Part shown: positions 31,984 to 40,708 of the stretch, piece by piece
How the letters are laid out: each line of letters begins with the position of its first letter
How positions within the stretch are numbered: position 1 is the stretch's first letter
Assembly (NCBI GenBank): GCA_014361445.1
Contig: JACIVQ010000004.1
Location: 1-49,489 of the forward strand
Origin: Methanosuratincolales archaeon
GTDB lineage: Archaea > Thermoproteota > Methanomethylicia > Methanomethylicales > Methanomethylicaceae
Reading direction: 5' to 3'
Length of the DNA stretch: 49,489 nucleotides
The notes under the pieces: generated by a model
What the model saw: the letters and a program-made list of their open reading frames with translations, nothing else
The model's database searches: none
Told to the model about the DNA's origin: nothing
Made by a program: the position numbers and the translations under genes

Positions 31984-33693
31984 ATGAGTGAAGACCTCCG
32001 TACTATATTGAAGAAACATGCCCTTCTCAACGCATTGAAATATGATGGAAAGGCTGACGTAAAGGCTGTGGTTGGAAAAGCTCTCTCTGAGAGCCCAGAC
32101 CTGAGAAAGAAGGCTCCCGTGGTCTTTAAAGTTGCAGAGGACGTGGTCGCAGAGATAAACGCAATGTCTCTCGCAGATCAGAGAGTTTTGGCGGAGGCTC
32201 TAGGCGTCCACATAGTAAAGGAGAAGCCAAAGAGAGAGGAACATTTACTCCCGCCCCTCCCAAACGTTCAAAAGTACTCTAGGGTCCATGTAAGATTCGC
32301 TCCTAATCCAGACTCCGTCATACACCTGGGCAACACTCGCGCAGCCTTGTTGAGCGATGAATATGCCAAAATGTACCGCGGGGTCTTCATTCTCCGTTTC
32401 GAAGATACCTCTCCTTCTGTGAAGCCTCCCATGCCTGAAGCCTATGAAGTTATACGTGAGGATCTGAGATGGCTTGGAGTGAACTGGCACGAGGAGTATA
32501 TACAGTCCGAGCGCCTCCCAATCTACTATGAATATGCGGAGAAGCTCATTAGCATGGGTAGTGCGTACGTCTGCACATGTCGCCCAGAACAGTTCCGGGA
32601 AATGGTCATTGCCAAGAGACCATGCCCCTGCAGGGATCTGCCTTTAGAAATCCAAATAAAGCGATGGGAAGGGATGCTTGATGGCACAATAAAAAAGGGT
32701 GGCGCAGTCCTCCGCATAAAGACTGACCTAACTCATCCGAACCCTGCCATCAGAGACTGGCCTGCGATGCGCATAGACACAAAACCCCATCCACTTCAGG
32801 GTAAAAAGTACAGAGTGTGGCCCCTATACAACTTTGCCTGTGGAATAGATGACCACCTTATGGGGATCACCCACATCCTCCGTGGGAAGGAGCACGAAGT
32901 CAACACTCAGAGGCAGCTTTACCTTTACAAATACTTGGGATGGGAATACCCTGAGGCAATACACTATGGGCGCCTCAAAATAGAGGGCGCGATCCTCAGC
33001 AAGTCCAAGATACGCCAAGGCATAGATTCTGGCATCTACAAGGATTGGAGCGACCCAAGGCTTGGCACGATCGCTGCCCTCAGGAAGAGAGGCTTTTTGC
33101 CCGAGACAATAAGGCGCCTAATACTTGAGGTAGGTGTCAAACCCTCAGAGGCTATGATCAGTTGGGATAATTTGGAAGCCATCAACAGAAAGTTACTGGA
33201 CCCAATCACAAAACGACTCATCTTTGTTCCAGATCCTGTCCCGCTCCAGATCATAGGTTTGCCTAAGGAATTTGTAGCACAGATACCATTACATCCCGAC
33301 CACCCAGAATGGGGCAATATTACCCACAAAGTAACCCCATCTTTGAACACAATTATGGTCTCCTCAAAAGACCTTTCATCGTTCAAACAAGGCACAATAT
33401 TTCGCCTTATGAACCTATTCAATGTTAAACTCTTAGACTCCTCAATATGTGCTTTCTTAAGCGAGAGTGTAGCAGAGATTAAATCGTTGGGTGCGCCTAT
33501 AATCCAATGGCTCCCCAAAGATGCTGGAACTCAACTATCTGTCATAATGCCCGATGCCAAGGTTACTGAAGGGCTGGTCGACACAAATATCCTCAATGAA
33601 ACTTTGCCCAACACATTCCAATTCTACAGGTTTGGATTTGTTAAGGTCTATCGAGAAGACTCCGGCTTGGTGGGATACTATTCCCACGATTAG
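31984..33693 (+). CDS. gltX: Glutamyl-tRNA synthetase (archaeal type)
   Basis: A GluRS of about 569 residues, probably non-discriminating in an archaeon that uses transamidation. Residues 1-90 are the archaeal N-terminal appendix. The class I HIGH-like motif is RFAPNPDSVIHLGNTRAA. The tRNA-binding region is YVCTCRPEQF with paired cysteines. The KMSKS equivalent is GAILSKSKI. The C-terminal beta-barrel domain is present. ATG 31984 is preferred; an upstream in-frame start at 31948 lies inside the prenyl synthase gene. Confidence 0.95.
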   Translation: MSEDLRTILKKHALLNALKYDGKADVKAVVGKALSESPDLRKKAPVVFKVAEDVVAEINAMSLADQRVLAEALGVHIVKEKPKREEHLLPPLPNVQKYSRVHVRFAPNPDSVIHLGNTRAALLSDEYAKMYRGVFILRFEDTSPSVKPPMPEAYEVIREDLRWLGVNWHEEYIQSERLPIYYEYAEKLISMGSAYVCTCRPEQFREMVIAKRPCPCRDLPLEIQIKRWEGMLDGTIKKGGAVLRIKTDLTHPNPAIRDWPAMRIDTKPHPLQGKKYRVWPLYNFACGIDDHLMGITHILRGKEHEVNTQRQLYLYKYLGWEYPEAIHYGRLKIEGAILSKSKIRQGIDSGIYKDWSDPRLGTIAALRKRGFLPETIRRLILEVGVKPSEAMISWDNLEAINRKLLDPITKRLIFVPDPVPLQIIGLPKEFVAQIPLHPDHPEWGNITHKVTPSLNTIMVSSKDLSSFKQGTIFRLMNLFNVKLLDSSICAFLSESVAEIKSLGAPIIQWLPKDAGTQLSVIMPDAKVTEGLVDTNILNETLPNTFQFYRFGFVKVYREDSGLVGYYSHD

Positions 33694-33724
33694 CTGTATT
33701 CTATTAGATTCTGACCAAAAAGCT

Positions 33725-33733
33725 CATAAATAC
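33725..33733 (+). promoter_or_regulatory. TATA box of rpl7ae
   Basis: CATAAATAC lies 55-63 bases before the L7Ae ATG at 33788, with GAGGGATTAAAA preceding the start. Confidence 0.5.
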
Positions 33734-33787
33734 CCTCCCTTTTCTCTTAATCGCAAATGAACGATGAAGTAAACTGAGGGATTAAAA

Positions 33788-34306
33788 ATGTCTAGTAAAC
33801 CAATATTTGTAAGGTTTGATGTGCCTCCAGAAGTTATGGAGCGCGCATATGAGTGTGTAAAACTAGCCGCAGAAGGCGGCAATATAAGAAAAGGCGCTAA
33901 CGAGTCTACCAAGGCTGTAGAGAGAGGCATGGCAAAGCTGCTTGTCATAGCAATGGACGTGGACCCGCCAGAGATCGTTGCCCATCTGCCCCTTTTGGCA
34001 GATGATAAGAAGATACCATACGTCTATGTTGATTCGAAGAGCAAGCTTGGAAAATCTGCGGGCATAGACGTCTCAACCTCTGCTGTTGCTGTCATAGACC
34101 CCGGAAAAGGCAAGCCGTTGATGGAAGAAGTAATATCGCGTGTCTCAGCCATTAGACTTAAGGGCGCTCCCGAAGCCGAAGCCAAACCAAAAGAGGCTCC
34201 CGAAAAAGAGAAACCAAAGGAAGAAGCGCCTAAAGAAGAAAAGCCTAAGGAGAAACCCAAAAAGAAAGCAGCGAAGAAACCTGAGGCTGAGAAGCCCAGC
34301 GAATAA
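33788..34306 (+). CDS. rpl7ae: Ribosomal protein L7Ae with a Lys/Pro/Glu tail
   Basis: L7Ae binds kink-turns in rRNA, box C/D and H/ACA sRNAs and RNase P RNA. The core has GNIRKGANESTKAVERGMAK, LLVIAMDVDPPEIVAHLPLL and KIPYVYVDSKSKLGKSAGID. Residues from about 122 form a repetitive tail of Lys, Pro and Glu (KPKEAPEKEKPKEEAPKEEK) about 50 long that typical archaeal L7Ae lacks. Confidence 0.94.
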   Translation: MSSKPIFVRFDVPPEVMERAYECVKLAAEGGNIRKGANESTKAVERGMAKLLVIAMDVDPPEIVAHLPLLADDKKIPYVYVDSKSKLGKSAGIDVSTSAVAVIDPGKGKPLMEEVISRVSAIRLKGAPEAEAKPKEAPEKEKPKEEAPKEEKPKEKPKKKAAKKPEAEKPSE

Positions 34307-34329
34307 CACCCTTTTTTTGGGGATAAAAT

Positions 34330-34548
34330 ATGAGCGGCGAATCAGGTGAGGCATACCCTGCTGAAGTAATACAAATAGTGGGTAGAACCGGAGTCACCGG
34401 CGAAGTTATACAGGTCAGGGTTCGTGTTTTAGAGGGCAAAGACAAAGGGCGCATCCTCACTAGGAACGTGAAGGGTCCTGTGAGAGTGGGGGACATACTC
34501 ATGCTCAGGGAGACAGAGCGCGAAGCCAAGAAACTCATACCGCGCTGA
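34330..34548 (+). CDS. rps28e: Small ribosomal subunit protein S28e
   Basis: A 72-residue S28e. [40 protein letters not shown] and the end [13 protein letters not shown] are diagnostic. The L7Ae-S28e-L24e-Ndk order is the conserved archaeal one. Confidence 0.96.
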   Translation: MSGESGEAYPAEVIQIVGRTGVTGEVIQVRVRVLEGKDKGRILTRNVKGPVRVGDILMLRETEREAKKLIPR

Positions 34549-34558
34549 ACCACAAAAG

Positions 34559-34567
34559 TTTATAAAT
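34559..34567 (+). promoter_or_regulatory. TATA box of rpl24e
   Basis: TTTATAAAT lies 35-43 bases before the L24e ATG at 34602. GGAGGGGAGG follows as the ribosome-binding site. Confidence 0.55.
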
Positions 34568-34601
34568 TCACTCCTTTAAAATGGAGGGGAGGCAATCTAT
34601 A

Positions 34602-34784
34602 ATGGTCCGAATATTCAAATGCTCCTTCTGCAATCAAGAGATCGAGGCTGGAACTGGTCTGATGTATGTAAAAAATGACGGGACGATCTTGAGGTTCTGC
34701 TCGAGTAAGTGCAGAAAGAATTTATTGAAATTGAAGAGAACTGCTAGACATCTGAAGTGGGCCTCCAAGGTGCCAGCTAAATGA
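34602..34784 (+). CDS. rpl24e: Large ribosomal subunit protein L24e
   Basis: A 60-residue zinc-ribbon protein: CSFC near residue 6, and FCSSKC further on (CX2C...CX3C). KCRKNLLKLKRTARHLKWAS follows. ATG 34602 is preferred over an in-frame 34581 start because the purine-rich site lies between them. The stop overlaps ndk as ATGA. Confidence 0.95.
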   Translation: MVRIFKCSFCNQEIEAGTGLMYVKNDGTILRFCSSKCRKNLLKLKRTARHLKWASKVPAK

Positions 34785-35230
34785 TCGAGAGAACATTTGT
34801 GATGATAAAACCCGACGCTGTGCTTCGCGGACTTGTAGGTGAGGTTATCTCGAGATTGGAGCGCAAAGGGCTAAAGATCGTCGGCATGCGAATGATTAAG
34901 ATGTCTGAGGAAGAGGCCTCCTCTCTGTACTCGGTCCACAAGGGAAAGCCTTTTTACGACGAACTCATTCGTTTCATCAGGTCTGCTCCCGTGGTCGTTA
35001 TGGCCATCGAGGGTGAGAGTGCCATCTCGGTTGTCCGCAGGCTAATAGGACCCACAGACTCCAAAGAGGCCCCTCCAGGGACGGTCAGAGGCGACTTTTC
35101 CTGCTCAAAGAGTATGAACATAATCCATGCATCAGACTCTCTAGACAATGCGCAGAGGGAGCTGTCAATATTCTTCAAGGACTCAGAGGTATTGAGTTAC
35201 TCTCGCCTAGATGAGTCGCTCGTAAGGTGA
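34781..35230 (+). CDS. ndk: Nucleoside diphosphate kinase
   Basis: A 149-residue NDK that balances nucleoside triphosphates. It has FVMIKPDAVLRGLVGEVISR, PVVVMAIEGESAI and GTVRGDF. The catalytic histidine is H116 in SMNIIHASDS. It is coupled to L24e by a 4-base overlap. After it, 245 bases of A/T-rich DNA precede aIF5B. Confidence 0.95.
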   Translation: MIERTFVMIKPDAVLRGLVGEVISRLERKGLKIVGMRMIKMSEEEASSLYSVHKGKPFYDELIRFIRSAPVVVMAIEGESAISVVRRLIGPTDSKEAPPGTVRGDFSCSKSMNIIHASDSLDNAQRELSIFFKDSEVLSYSRLDESLVR

Positions 35231-35475
35231 CCGCCCCTCCAGCAATGATTTTTAGTAATTTTTCTGCATTTTGCATTTTAATGATTCTGATTTAGAATCC
35301 GTTTCTAATAATGTGCATTTTTATATGCATTTTCTTGTGACTGTTAAATTTTACTAAGCCTTAAGGCAGAGATTTGCTGCTTTCCTTTTTCATGAATTTT
35401 TTTTTATTCTAGCGAATTTCTACTTTTTTGGCAAAATGTATAAGTCACGACGTTTTTTAAATCTCGGGTGAGACG
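35231..35475. other. A/T-rich intergenic region before aIF5B
   Basis: No ORF of note. T-runs at about 35392-35405 may end the ndk transcript. A short hairpin GATTCT/AGAATC lies near 35283-35299, and TGCATTTT recurs three to four times between 35264 and 35335. Two candidate TATA boxes for aIF5B are GTATAAG at about 35438-35444 and TTTTTTAAAT at 35453-35462. Confidence 0.45.
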
Positions 35476-37284
35476 ATGCCACTAAGGCAACCTATAGTCA
35501 CAGTCTTGGGTCATGTTGATGTAGGTAAAACTCTGTTGTTGGACAAGATCAGGGGCACAGCCGTGATGGCGCGCGAGGTTGGGGCCATGACCGCTCCTCT
35601 ATTTTAGCGGTGGCAGACCCAGCACATCGGCGCCAGCTTTCTCCCAATGGATGTTATTGTAAAGTATTGCAGCTCTGTTGTTAAAGGATTTGAATCAAAG
35701 ACTCAGCTACCAGGGATCCTGATAATCGATACACCTGGACACGAGGTCTTTTCAAACCTGAGAGTTAGAGGAGGGTCTGTCTCAGATATCTCTATCCTCG
35801 TCATCGACATACTCAAGGGCATTGAACGCCAGACTGAGGAATGTATTGAAATCTTAAGGTCCAGAAAGACGCCCTTTGTTGTTGCTGCGAATAAAGTTGA
35901 CCGGATAGAGGGCTGGAAGTCGCACCCAAACAAACCATTCTTAGAGTCCTATAAACTCCAGGAACCTTACGTCAGGGAAAGGGTAGACGAGATGATTTAC
36001 AGGATCGTTGGAGGACTTGCTAGGTTTGGGTTCTCGTCAGACCGATTCGATCGCATCCGGGACTTCACAAGGTCCGTAGCGATTGTGCCTACAAGCGCGG
36101 TGACAGGGGAAGGAATACCCGAGCTCCTTGCACTCCTATGCGGGCTGGTCCAACAGTACTTAACTCGACGTCTCTCAGTAACTGACGGTCCTGGCAAGGG
36201 GGTCGTCCTTGAGACCAAAGAGGAAGCTGGTCTTGGGACAACTATAGACGTGATATTATACGAAGGGATCCTGCAAAAGGGTGATAGGATCGTTGTAGGT
36301 GGTTTTGAAGGACCTATCGTAACTAAGGTCAGAGCGCTGCTCCTCCCCAAGCCCCTCAACGAGATCCGCGATCCAGAAGACAAGTTCCTATCGGCTGAAA
36401 AGGTCGTAGCTGCGGCGGGTGTGAAGGTTGTTGCGACCGGTCTAGAGGGCGCCGTCGGGGGCGCACCTATTATCGTGGCTAACGACGATTTATCCCTAGA
36501 ACAAGCAAAGAAAAAGATAACCGAGGAGATGTCTGAGCTTAGGTTCTCTACAGACGCCGACGGTATTGTCGTAAAAGCTGATACGCTAGGTTCACTCGAG
36601 GCACTCGTGAAATTCCTTAAGGACTCAGGCATCCCAGTTCGCATCTCAGATATAGGTCCTATTGGGAAGAGAGAGGTGATCGAGGCAGCGATCGTCAAGA
36701 GGAGGCGACCTGAACTTGCAGCAATCGTGGGTTTCAATATAAAGGTCACACCAGAGGCTGAATTAGAATCGCGGAATCGTGGCATCCCGATATTCACAAG
36801 TAATGTGATCTACCACATAGTCGACGACTTCAAGGCATGGTCCGCAAAGACCTTGGAGGATATTCGAACTAAGGAGTTCAGCCAGATAACTTTGCCTGGC
36901 GAAGTAAGGATCATTCCTGGCTGCGTCTTCAGAAAGAGCTCTCCACCAATATTTGGCGTCGAGGTATTAGCTGGCACAATTAAGCCTGGCTATCCTTTAA
37001 TGAAGGAGAATGGAGAAGTTTTGGGCGAGATAATGCAGATCCAAGACAGCGGCAAGACTATAGACCTCGCAAAGAAAGGCGACAAAGTGGCGATCTCGAT
37101 GAAAGGGAACTTTATGGTCGGCCGTCAAGTGAAGGAGGGTGATACACTCATGGTATCGGTGCCTGACAATGACATATTTCTGCTAAAAGAAAAGTTCAGT
37201 GACAAAATCTCTAAGGAGGAACTCGACCTTCTAGATAAGATCCTTAAAATTCGCTGGAAGGACTCGCCCCTTGGGACCTCCTGA
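35476..37284 (+). CDS. infB: Translation initiation factor aIF5B, split by a 27-base intron
   Basis: The GTPase that promotes subunit joining (IF2/eIF5B). Exon 1 (35476-35589) encodes [20 protein letters not shown] with the G1 loop at residues 12-19. Exon 2 (35617-37284) encodes [15 protein letters not shown] (G3), AANKVDR (G4), [10 protein letters not shown] (G5) and the full beta-barrel and C-terminal domains, ending normally. Between them the genomic frame contains nine extra codons with TAG at 35605-35607. Removing 35590-35616 restores GAMTQHIGAS, including the G2 threonine. Spliced length is about 593 residues, normal for aIF5B. Without splicing only a 43-residue stub would be made. Confidence 0.93.
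35590..35616 (+). other. 27-base bulge-helix-bulge intron in aIF5B
   Basis: All parts of a strict archaeal BHB are present. The outer helix pairs 35578-35583 with 35618-35623 (six pairs, one G-U). The central helix GCCA (35584-35587) pairs with TGGC (35611-35614). The 5' bulge is TGA (35588-35590) and the 3' bulge AGA (35615-35617). The inner helix CCGCT (35591-35595) pairs with AGCGG (35606-35610) around a 10-base loop. Cutting after the second base of each bulge removes exactly 27 bases, including the in-frame TAG, and rejoins ATG to ACC-CAG-CAC. Confidence 0.92.
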
Positions 37285-37296
37285 TGTGCGAAAGGG

Positions 37297-37304
37297 TTAT
37301 AAAC
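37297..37304 (+). promoter_or_regulatory. TATA box of rps6e
   Basis: TTATAAAC lies 50-57 bases before the TTG start at 37354. Confidence 0.5.
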
Positions 37305-37353
37305 AATATCATACTTCGAACTCTCTTAACAAAGAAATTAACGGTGATAATAA

Positions 37354-37716
37354 TTGGTGGAATTTAAGCTGGTGATCTCAAACCCCGAAGACGGAACGTC
37401 TAAGGCTGTTACAGTGAGCGATGCCCAGGCACAGTCCTTCATCGGACTCAAGGTTGGCGACTCCATAAGTGGAGAGGCATTTGGTTTTCCAGGAAAAGAA
37501 TTGGTGATCACTGGCGGCAGTGACAAAAGCGGGATACCTATTAGACCTGACGTGCCTGGTGGCGCGAAAAAGTATGTTCTGCTATCTGGTCCGCCTGGCT
37601 ACCATCCCAAAAAGAAGGGACAGAGGGAGCGGCGACTAGTGAGGGGGAACGTCATAACAGAGGATATTGTACAGATAAATCTCGTTGTTAAGGGAGTGGA
37701 GAAGAAGGGTGAGTGA
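37354..37716 (+). CDS. rps6e: Small ribosomal subunit protein S6e
   Basis: A 120-residue archaeal S6e. It has [40 protein letters not shown] and [19 protein letters not shown]. The start is TTG 37354, or GTG 37357 one codon later. It overlaps the aIF2-gamma start by 8 bases. Confidence 0.95.
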   Translation: MVEFKLVISNPEDGTSKAVTVSDAQAQSFIGLKVGDSISGEAFGFPGKELVITGGSDKSGIPIRPDVPGGAKKYVLLSGPPGYHPKKKGQRERRLVRGNVITEDIVQINLVVKGVEKKGE

Positions 37717-38941
37717 AGATAGGCAGCCCGAGTGTAACATAGGACTTACTGGTCATGTAGACCATGGAAAGACCACACTTGTGGCTGCATTGAGTGGTGT
37801 CTGGGCGGCCCATCATAGTGAGGAACTTAAAAGGGGAATCACCATAAAGTTGGGCTATGCCGACACGACCTTCAGGAAATGCCCAAAGTGCCCTCCTCCA
37901 GAGTGTTATACAACAAAGAAGATCTGTCCAGTCCACAATGTTGAAACAACCTTTCTAAGAAAAGTTTCATTCGTCGATGCTCCAGGACATGAGAGCCTCA
38001 TGGCAACGATGCTATCAGGTGCCGCCTTGATGGATGGTGCAATATTGGTGATCTCGGCGGCAGAGGAATGCCCCCAGCCGCAGACCCGTGAGCATTTGGT
38101 AGCTTTAGAGATTATTGGCGTAAAAGACATCGTCATAGTCCAAAACAAGATCGATGCTGTTGACAAACAAAGGGCTCTCGAAAACTACAAACAGATCCTT
38201 GCCTTTACGAAGGGCACTATCGCAGAGGGCGCGCCGATTGTTCCGGTATCATCCCTTCATGGCGCAAACATAGATTATCTGATACAAACCTTGGAAGAGA
38301 AGATCAAGACGCCCGTTAGAGACCCTTCAAAACCTGCAAGGATGTATGTAGCGAGATCCTTCGACGTCAACAAGCCTGGGACTTTACCAAAAGATCTTAA
38401 GGGTGGAGTGTTGGGCGGGTCGCTCATACAAGGCCGTCTCAAGGTTGGAGACGAATTGGAGATACGCCCTGGCATAAAGGTTGAACAGGGCGGGAAGACC
38501 TTCTATGAACCAATATTCACTTATATCTCAAGTTTAATGTCAGGCAATACTATGATGAATGAGGTGGGTCCTGGCGGTCTCATAGGGGTTGGAACCTACC
38601 TTGACCCATCGATCACAAAGGCCGATAATCTCGTGGGAAGCGTTGCCGGAAAACCTGGGACGCTGCCTCCAACTCGCCAGGAGCTGCAGCTCAAAGTGTC
38701 TTTACTTGATAGAGTCGTTGGAACAAAGGAGATGCAAAAGGTCGAGCACTTAAAGGCTAGAGAGAGTCTCATGCTTGTCGTCGGGTCAGCCGTCACAGTG
38801 GGGGTTGTGAGCGCAGCTTATAAGGACGATGCTCAGCTTCTGCTCAAGCGTCCAGTATGTGTAGAAAGTGGCATGCGCGTTGCATTGAGCAGGATGCTAG
38901 CAGGAAGGTGGCGGCTGATAGGCTATGGATACGTCCAGTAG
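37709..38941 (+). CDS. eif2g: Translation initiation factor aIF2 subunit gamma
   Basis: A 410-residue GTPase that brings initiator tRNA to the ribosome. G1 is [13 protein letters not shown], the switch region [10 protein letters not shown] follows, and [10 protein letters not shown]...KKICPVHN is the zinc-ribbon with four cysteines. [13 protein letters not shown] is G3 and VQNKIDAV is G4. Domains II and III follow, ending with [12 protein letters not shown]. The in-frame GTG at 37709 gives [15 protein letters not shown], and GGAGTGGAGAAG lies upstream. It is preferred over the far start at 37685. Confidence 0.96.
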   Translation: MSEDRQPECNIGLTGHVDHGKTTLVAALSGVWAAHHSEELKRGITIKLGYADTTFRKCPKCPPPECYTTKKICPVHNVETTFLRKVSFVDAPGHESLMATMLSGAALMDGAILVISAAEECPQPQTREHLVALEIIGVKDIVIVQNKIDAVDKQRALENYKQILAFTKGTIAEGAPIVPVSSLHGANIDYLIQTLEEKIKTPVRDPSKPARMYVARSFDVNKPGTLPKDLKGGVLGGSLIQGRLKVGDELEIRPGIKVEQGGKTFYEPIFTYISSLMSGNTMMNEVGPGGLIGVGTYLDPSITKADNLVGSVAGKPGTLPPTRQELQLKVSLLDRVVGTKEMQKVEHLKARESLMLVVGSAVTVGVVSAAYKDDAQLLLKRPVCVESGMRVALSRMLAGRWRLIGYGYVQ

Positions 38942-39374
38942 ATTGAAAAATGAGGAAACAACCCCCGTACTTTTAGATACTAATATATTGATATATTCCG
39001 CCTCAGAACCATTTGAAATCAGGAGCCAGCTGGAGAGGCTTGGTTTTAAAAATATAATTGTTACAGAGGGCGTAAAACGGGAGCTAGAGCGACTTGCCCA
39101 GAGCGGTCGAACTAAGGAGAAAAAATTTGCAAAGCTTTCCTTAGAGATCGCCAAGAAATTCGGAACTATACCTGACCCTCCAATTCCTGGAAGCGTTGAC
39201 GATCAACTCGTTTACATTTCTAAGCAACATGGCTACATAGTAGCAACTTCTGACGCATCTTTGAGGAGGCGTCTAAAGAGAGAAGGTCTTCCGGTGATCT
39301 ACATAAAGGATAGGCGCCTTATCTCTGAATGCAACCTGGTAACAAAAGCCACGACCTCAAAAGTCTTGACTTAA
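38925..39374 (+). CDS. PIN-domain protein, Fcf1/Utp23-like
   Basis: A 149-residue PIN domain. It has [16 protein letters not shown] with the first catalytic Asp, a mid-protein Glu in [13 protein letters not shown], and [20 protein letters not shown] followed by [10 protein letters not shown] with further acidic residues. The family is related to the Fcf1 rRNA-processing nuclease and is often encoded beside aIF2-gamma in archaea, so an rRNA maturation role is likely. It overlaps aIF2-gamma by 17 bases. The four expected acidic positions look intact. Confidence 0.88.
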   Translation: MDTSSRLKNEETTPVLLDTNILIYSASEPFEIRSQLERLGFKNIIVTEGVKRELERLAQSGRTKEKKFAKLSLEIAKKFGTIPDPPIPGSVDDQLVYISKQHGYIVATSDASLRRRLKREGLPVIYIKDRRLISECNLVTKATTSKVLT

Positions 39375-39507
39375 TGATGCACTTCCTTCAATTTTAAGTT
39401 GTCTTTGCCCACCCCCAACTGGAATTGACAAATTGGTTACGTTTTAGCACACTTCCAATAATGATAGAATATCTTTGCCCAAACATATCTTCAATGGTTA
39501 TAATGGT

Positions 39508-39515
39508 TATATAAA
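39508..39515 (+). promoter_or_regulatory. TATA box of the ferritin-like gene
   Basis: TTATATAA lies 51-58 bases before the ATG at 39566. Confidence 0.5.
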
Positions 39516-39565
39516 TTGAAGCTTTATTATTGACCTTCAAGAAATCTTTATTGAGTGAATCAACT

Positions 39566-40087
39566 ATGGCAAAAACAGATAAAAAGAAAGAATTGGCACG
39601 TCTCATTTACTGTTCAGGCTTGCTTGAGGAAAAATTGGCAAAGGTTTATGGAAATCTTGCCACCAGCGTATCCGATGATCTCATCAAATGTCTTTTCAGA
39701 TACATCGCCTTAGATTCCAATAAACATGCTGAATTCTTCAAATTACTAAGCGAATGGCTGGGTGCCAGTGTGGGGCCCAGTTTCGAAGAATGCGGAGAAG
39801 TTTGGGGTAAGAAGTGGAGTGATGTAATGTATGATGCAGAACTGCTTCTAAGTAAAAGCAAAATAACCTCGGAAGAGATCTCCTCACTTATAAGCAATCT
39901 AGAGAGATTGGAAGGGGCGGTTGCAGAGGAATATTTGACAATCATGCACATCAGATTAGTCGAGATAATGGCTGAGGAGGAGAAAATCGACCTCAAATAT
40001 TGTAAGGAGATACTAGAATTTATAGTGGAAGATGAAAATAAACACGAGCGGATCCTCAAAACAGTCAAAAATCTATTACAAAAGTAA
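39566..40087 (+). CDS. Ferritin-like four-helix protein
   Basis: A 173-residue all-helical protein with ferritin/rubrerythrin-like ligand spacing. Helix 1 is YCSGLLEEKLAKVYGNLA, helix 2 is RYIALDSNKHAEFFKLL, helix 3 is LEGAVAEEYLTIMHIRLVE, and helix 4 is FIVEDENKHERILKTV. The repeated acidic-x-x-H pattern could hold a di-iron centre, though helix 2 has DxNKHAE where a strict ExxH is usual. No rubredoxin domain is seen. A role in iron handling or oxidative stress is inferred. It has its own promoter and interrupts the conserved PIN-Rpo7 adjacency. Confidence 0.7.
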   Translation: MAKTDKKKELARLIYCSGLLEEKLAKVYGNLATSVSDDLIKCLFRYIALDSNKHAEFFKLLSEWLGASVGPSFEECGEVWGKKWSDVMYDAELLLSKSKITSEEISSLISNLERLEGAVAEEYLTIMHIRLVEIMAEEEKIDLKYCKEILEFIVEDENKHERILKTVKNLLQK

Positions 40088-40092
40088 ATTTT

Positions 40093-40530
40093 TTAACGTC
40101 TCCTCTCCCAGTCTTCGAGTCCTCCACTAATTACCCTAAAAATTGGATTCGCCTCAATTTTTTTGATATCCGCCCCCTTCAACTCATCAAACTTTTTCCT
40201 ATCCCTTAACTCAACCTTCTTCAAGAGATGGAAAAATTCATACTCCAATTGCCCGTCTGTGATCGTGACCGCCCCGTTGGCCTCGATTTCTCCGATCTTG
40301 GAAATATCAAAAGAATATCCCCTTCTTTTAGCTTCTAGGTAAATTTGAAATAGATAAGCATCTATCAAATCTACTGGCTTCTCATAACGCTCAAACCTCA
40401 AAAGTTGTGGATGATTTCTGTACCCTTTCACTTTGCCTTCTAATACTTTCTTCGCCAGCAGTCCTTCCCTCCAAACCGCCACCAAGCCTCTACAATCAAG
40501 ATATTTTGGATGAATTGACCACAACCTCAT
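40093..40530 (-). CDS. Pyrimidine-dimer DNA glycosylase (T4 endonuclease V-like family)
   Basis: A protein of about 145 residues matching the Pyr_excise/UV-repair family: MRLWSIHPKYLDCRGLVAVW, REGLLAKKVLEGKVKGYRNH, PQLLRF, and DAYLFQIYLEAKRRGYSFD. These enzymes excise cyclobutane dimers with an associated lyase activity. The start is taken at the methionine of MRLW (40530), since catalysis uses the extreme N-terminus in T4 endonuclease V; the open frame extends to 40590. It is convergent with the ferritin-like gene, 5 bases apart. Confidence 0.85.
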   Translation of the reverse strand: MRLWSIHPKYLDCRGLVAVWREGLLAKKVLEGKVKGYRNHPQLLRFERYEKPVDLIDAYLFQIYLEAKRRGYSFDISKIGEIEANGAVTITDGQLEYEFFHLLKKVELRDRKKFDELKGADIKKIEANPIFRVISGGLEDWERRR

Positions 40531-40654
40531 TGAAAAGCACCATTTTCCAAAACATTTGCCGTTAAAAATTTCTTTTCTACCAGTGAGCATTAAATATTAT
40601 ACCATAAAGCATAACTGAAAATATACAAATGCAAGGCATGATAAATGCATCAAG

Positions 40655-40663
40655 TTTTTATAG
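40655..40663 (+). promoter_or_regulatory. TATA box of rpo7
   Basis: TTTTTATAG lies 46-54 bases before the rpo7 ATG at 40709. Confidence 0.5.
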
Positions 40664-40708
40664 TCCTTCTGAATGTGCTATCCATAAATTGCCCATTTGG
40701 TGGGAATT

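Noticed and set aside
35605-35607. TAG read as pyrrolysine or suppressed
   Set aside because: Readthrough would leave nine extra residues inside switch I at the G2 threonine, which should inactivate the GTPase. No other internal TAG occurs in the conserved genes here.
35590-35619. Translational bypassing (matching ACC codons, hairpin and stop in the gap, as in T4 gene 60) in aIF5B
   Set aside because: The geometry is suggestive, but the same bases form a complete archaeal BHB splice motif with correct bulges and reading-frame repair, which explains every feature with known machinery.
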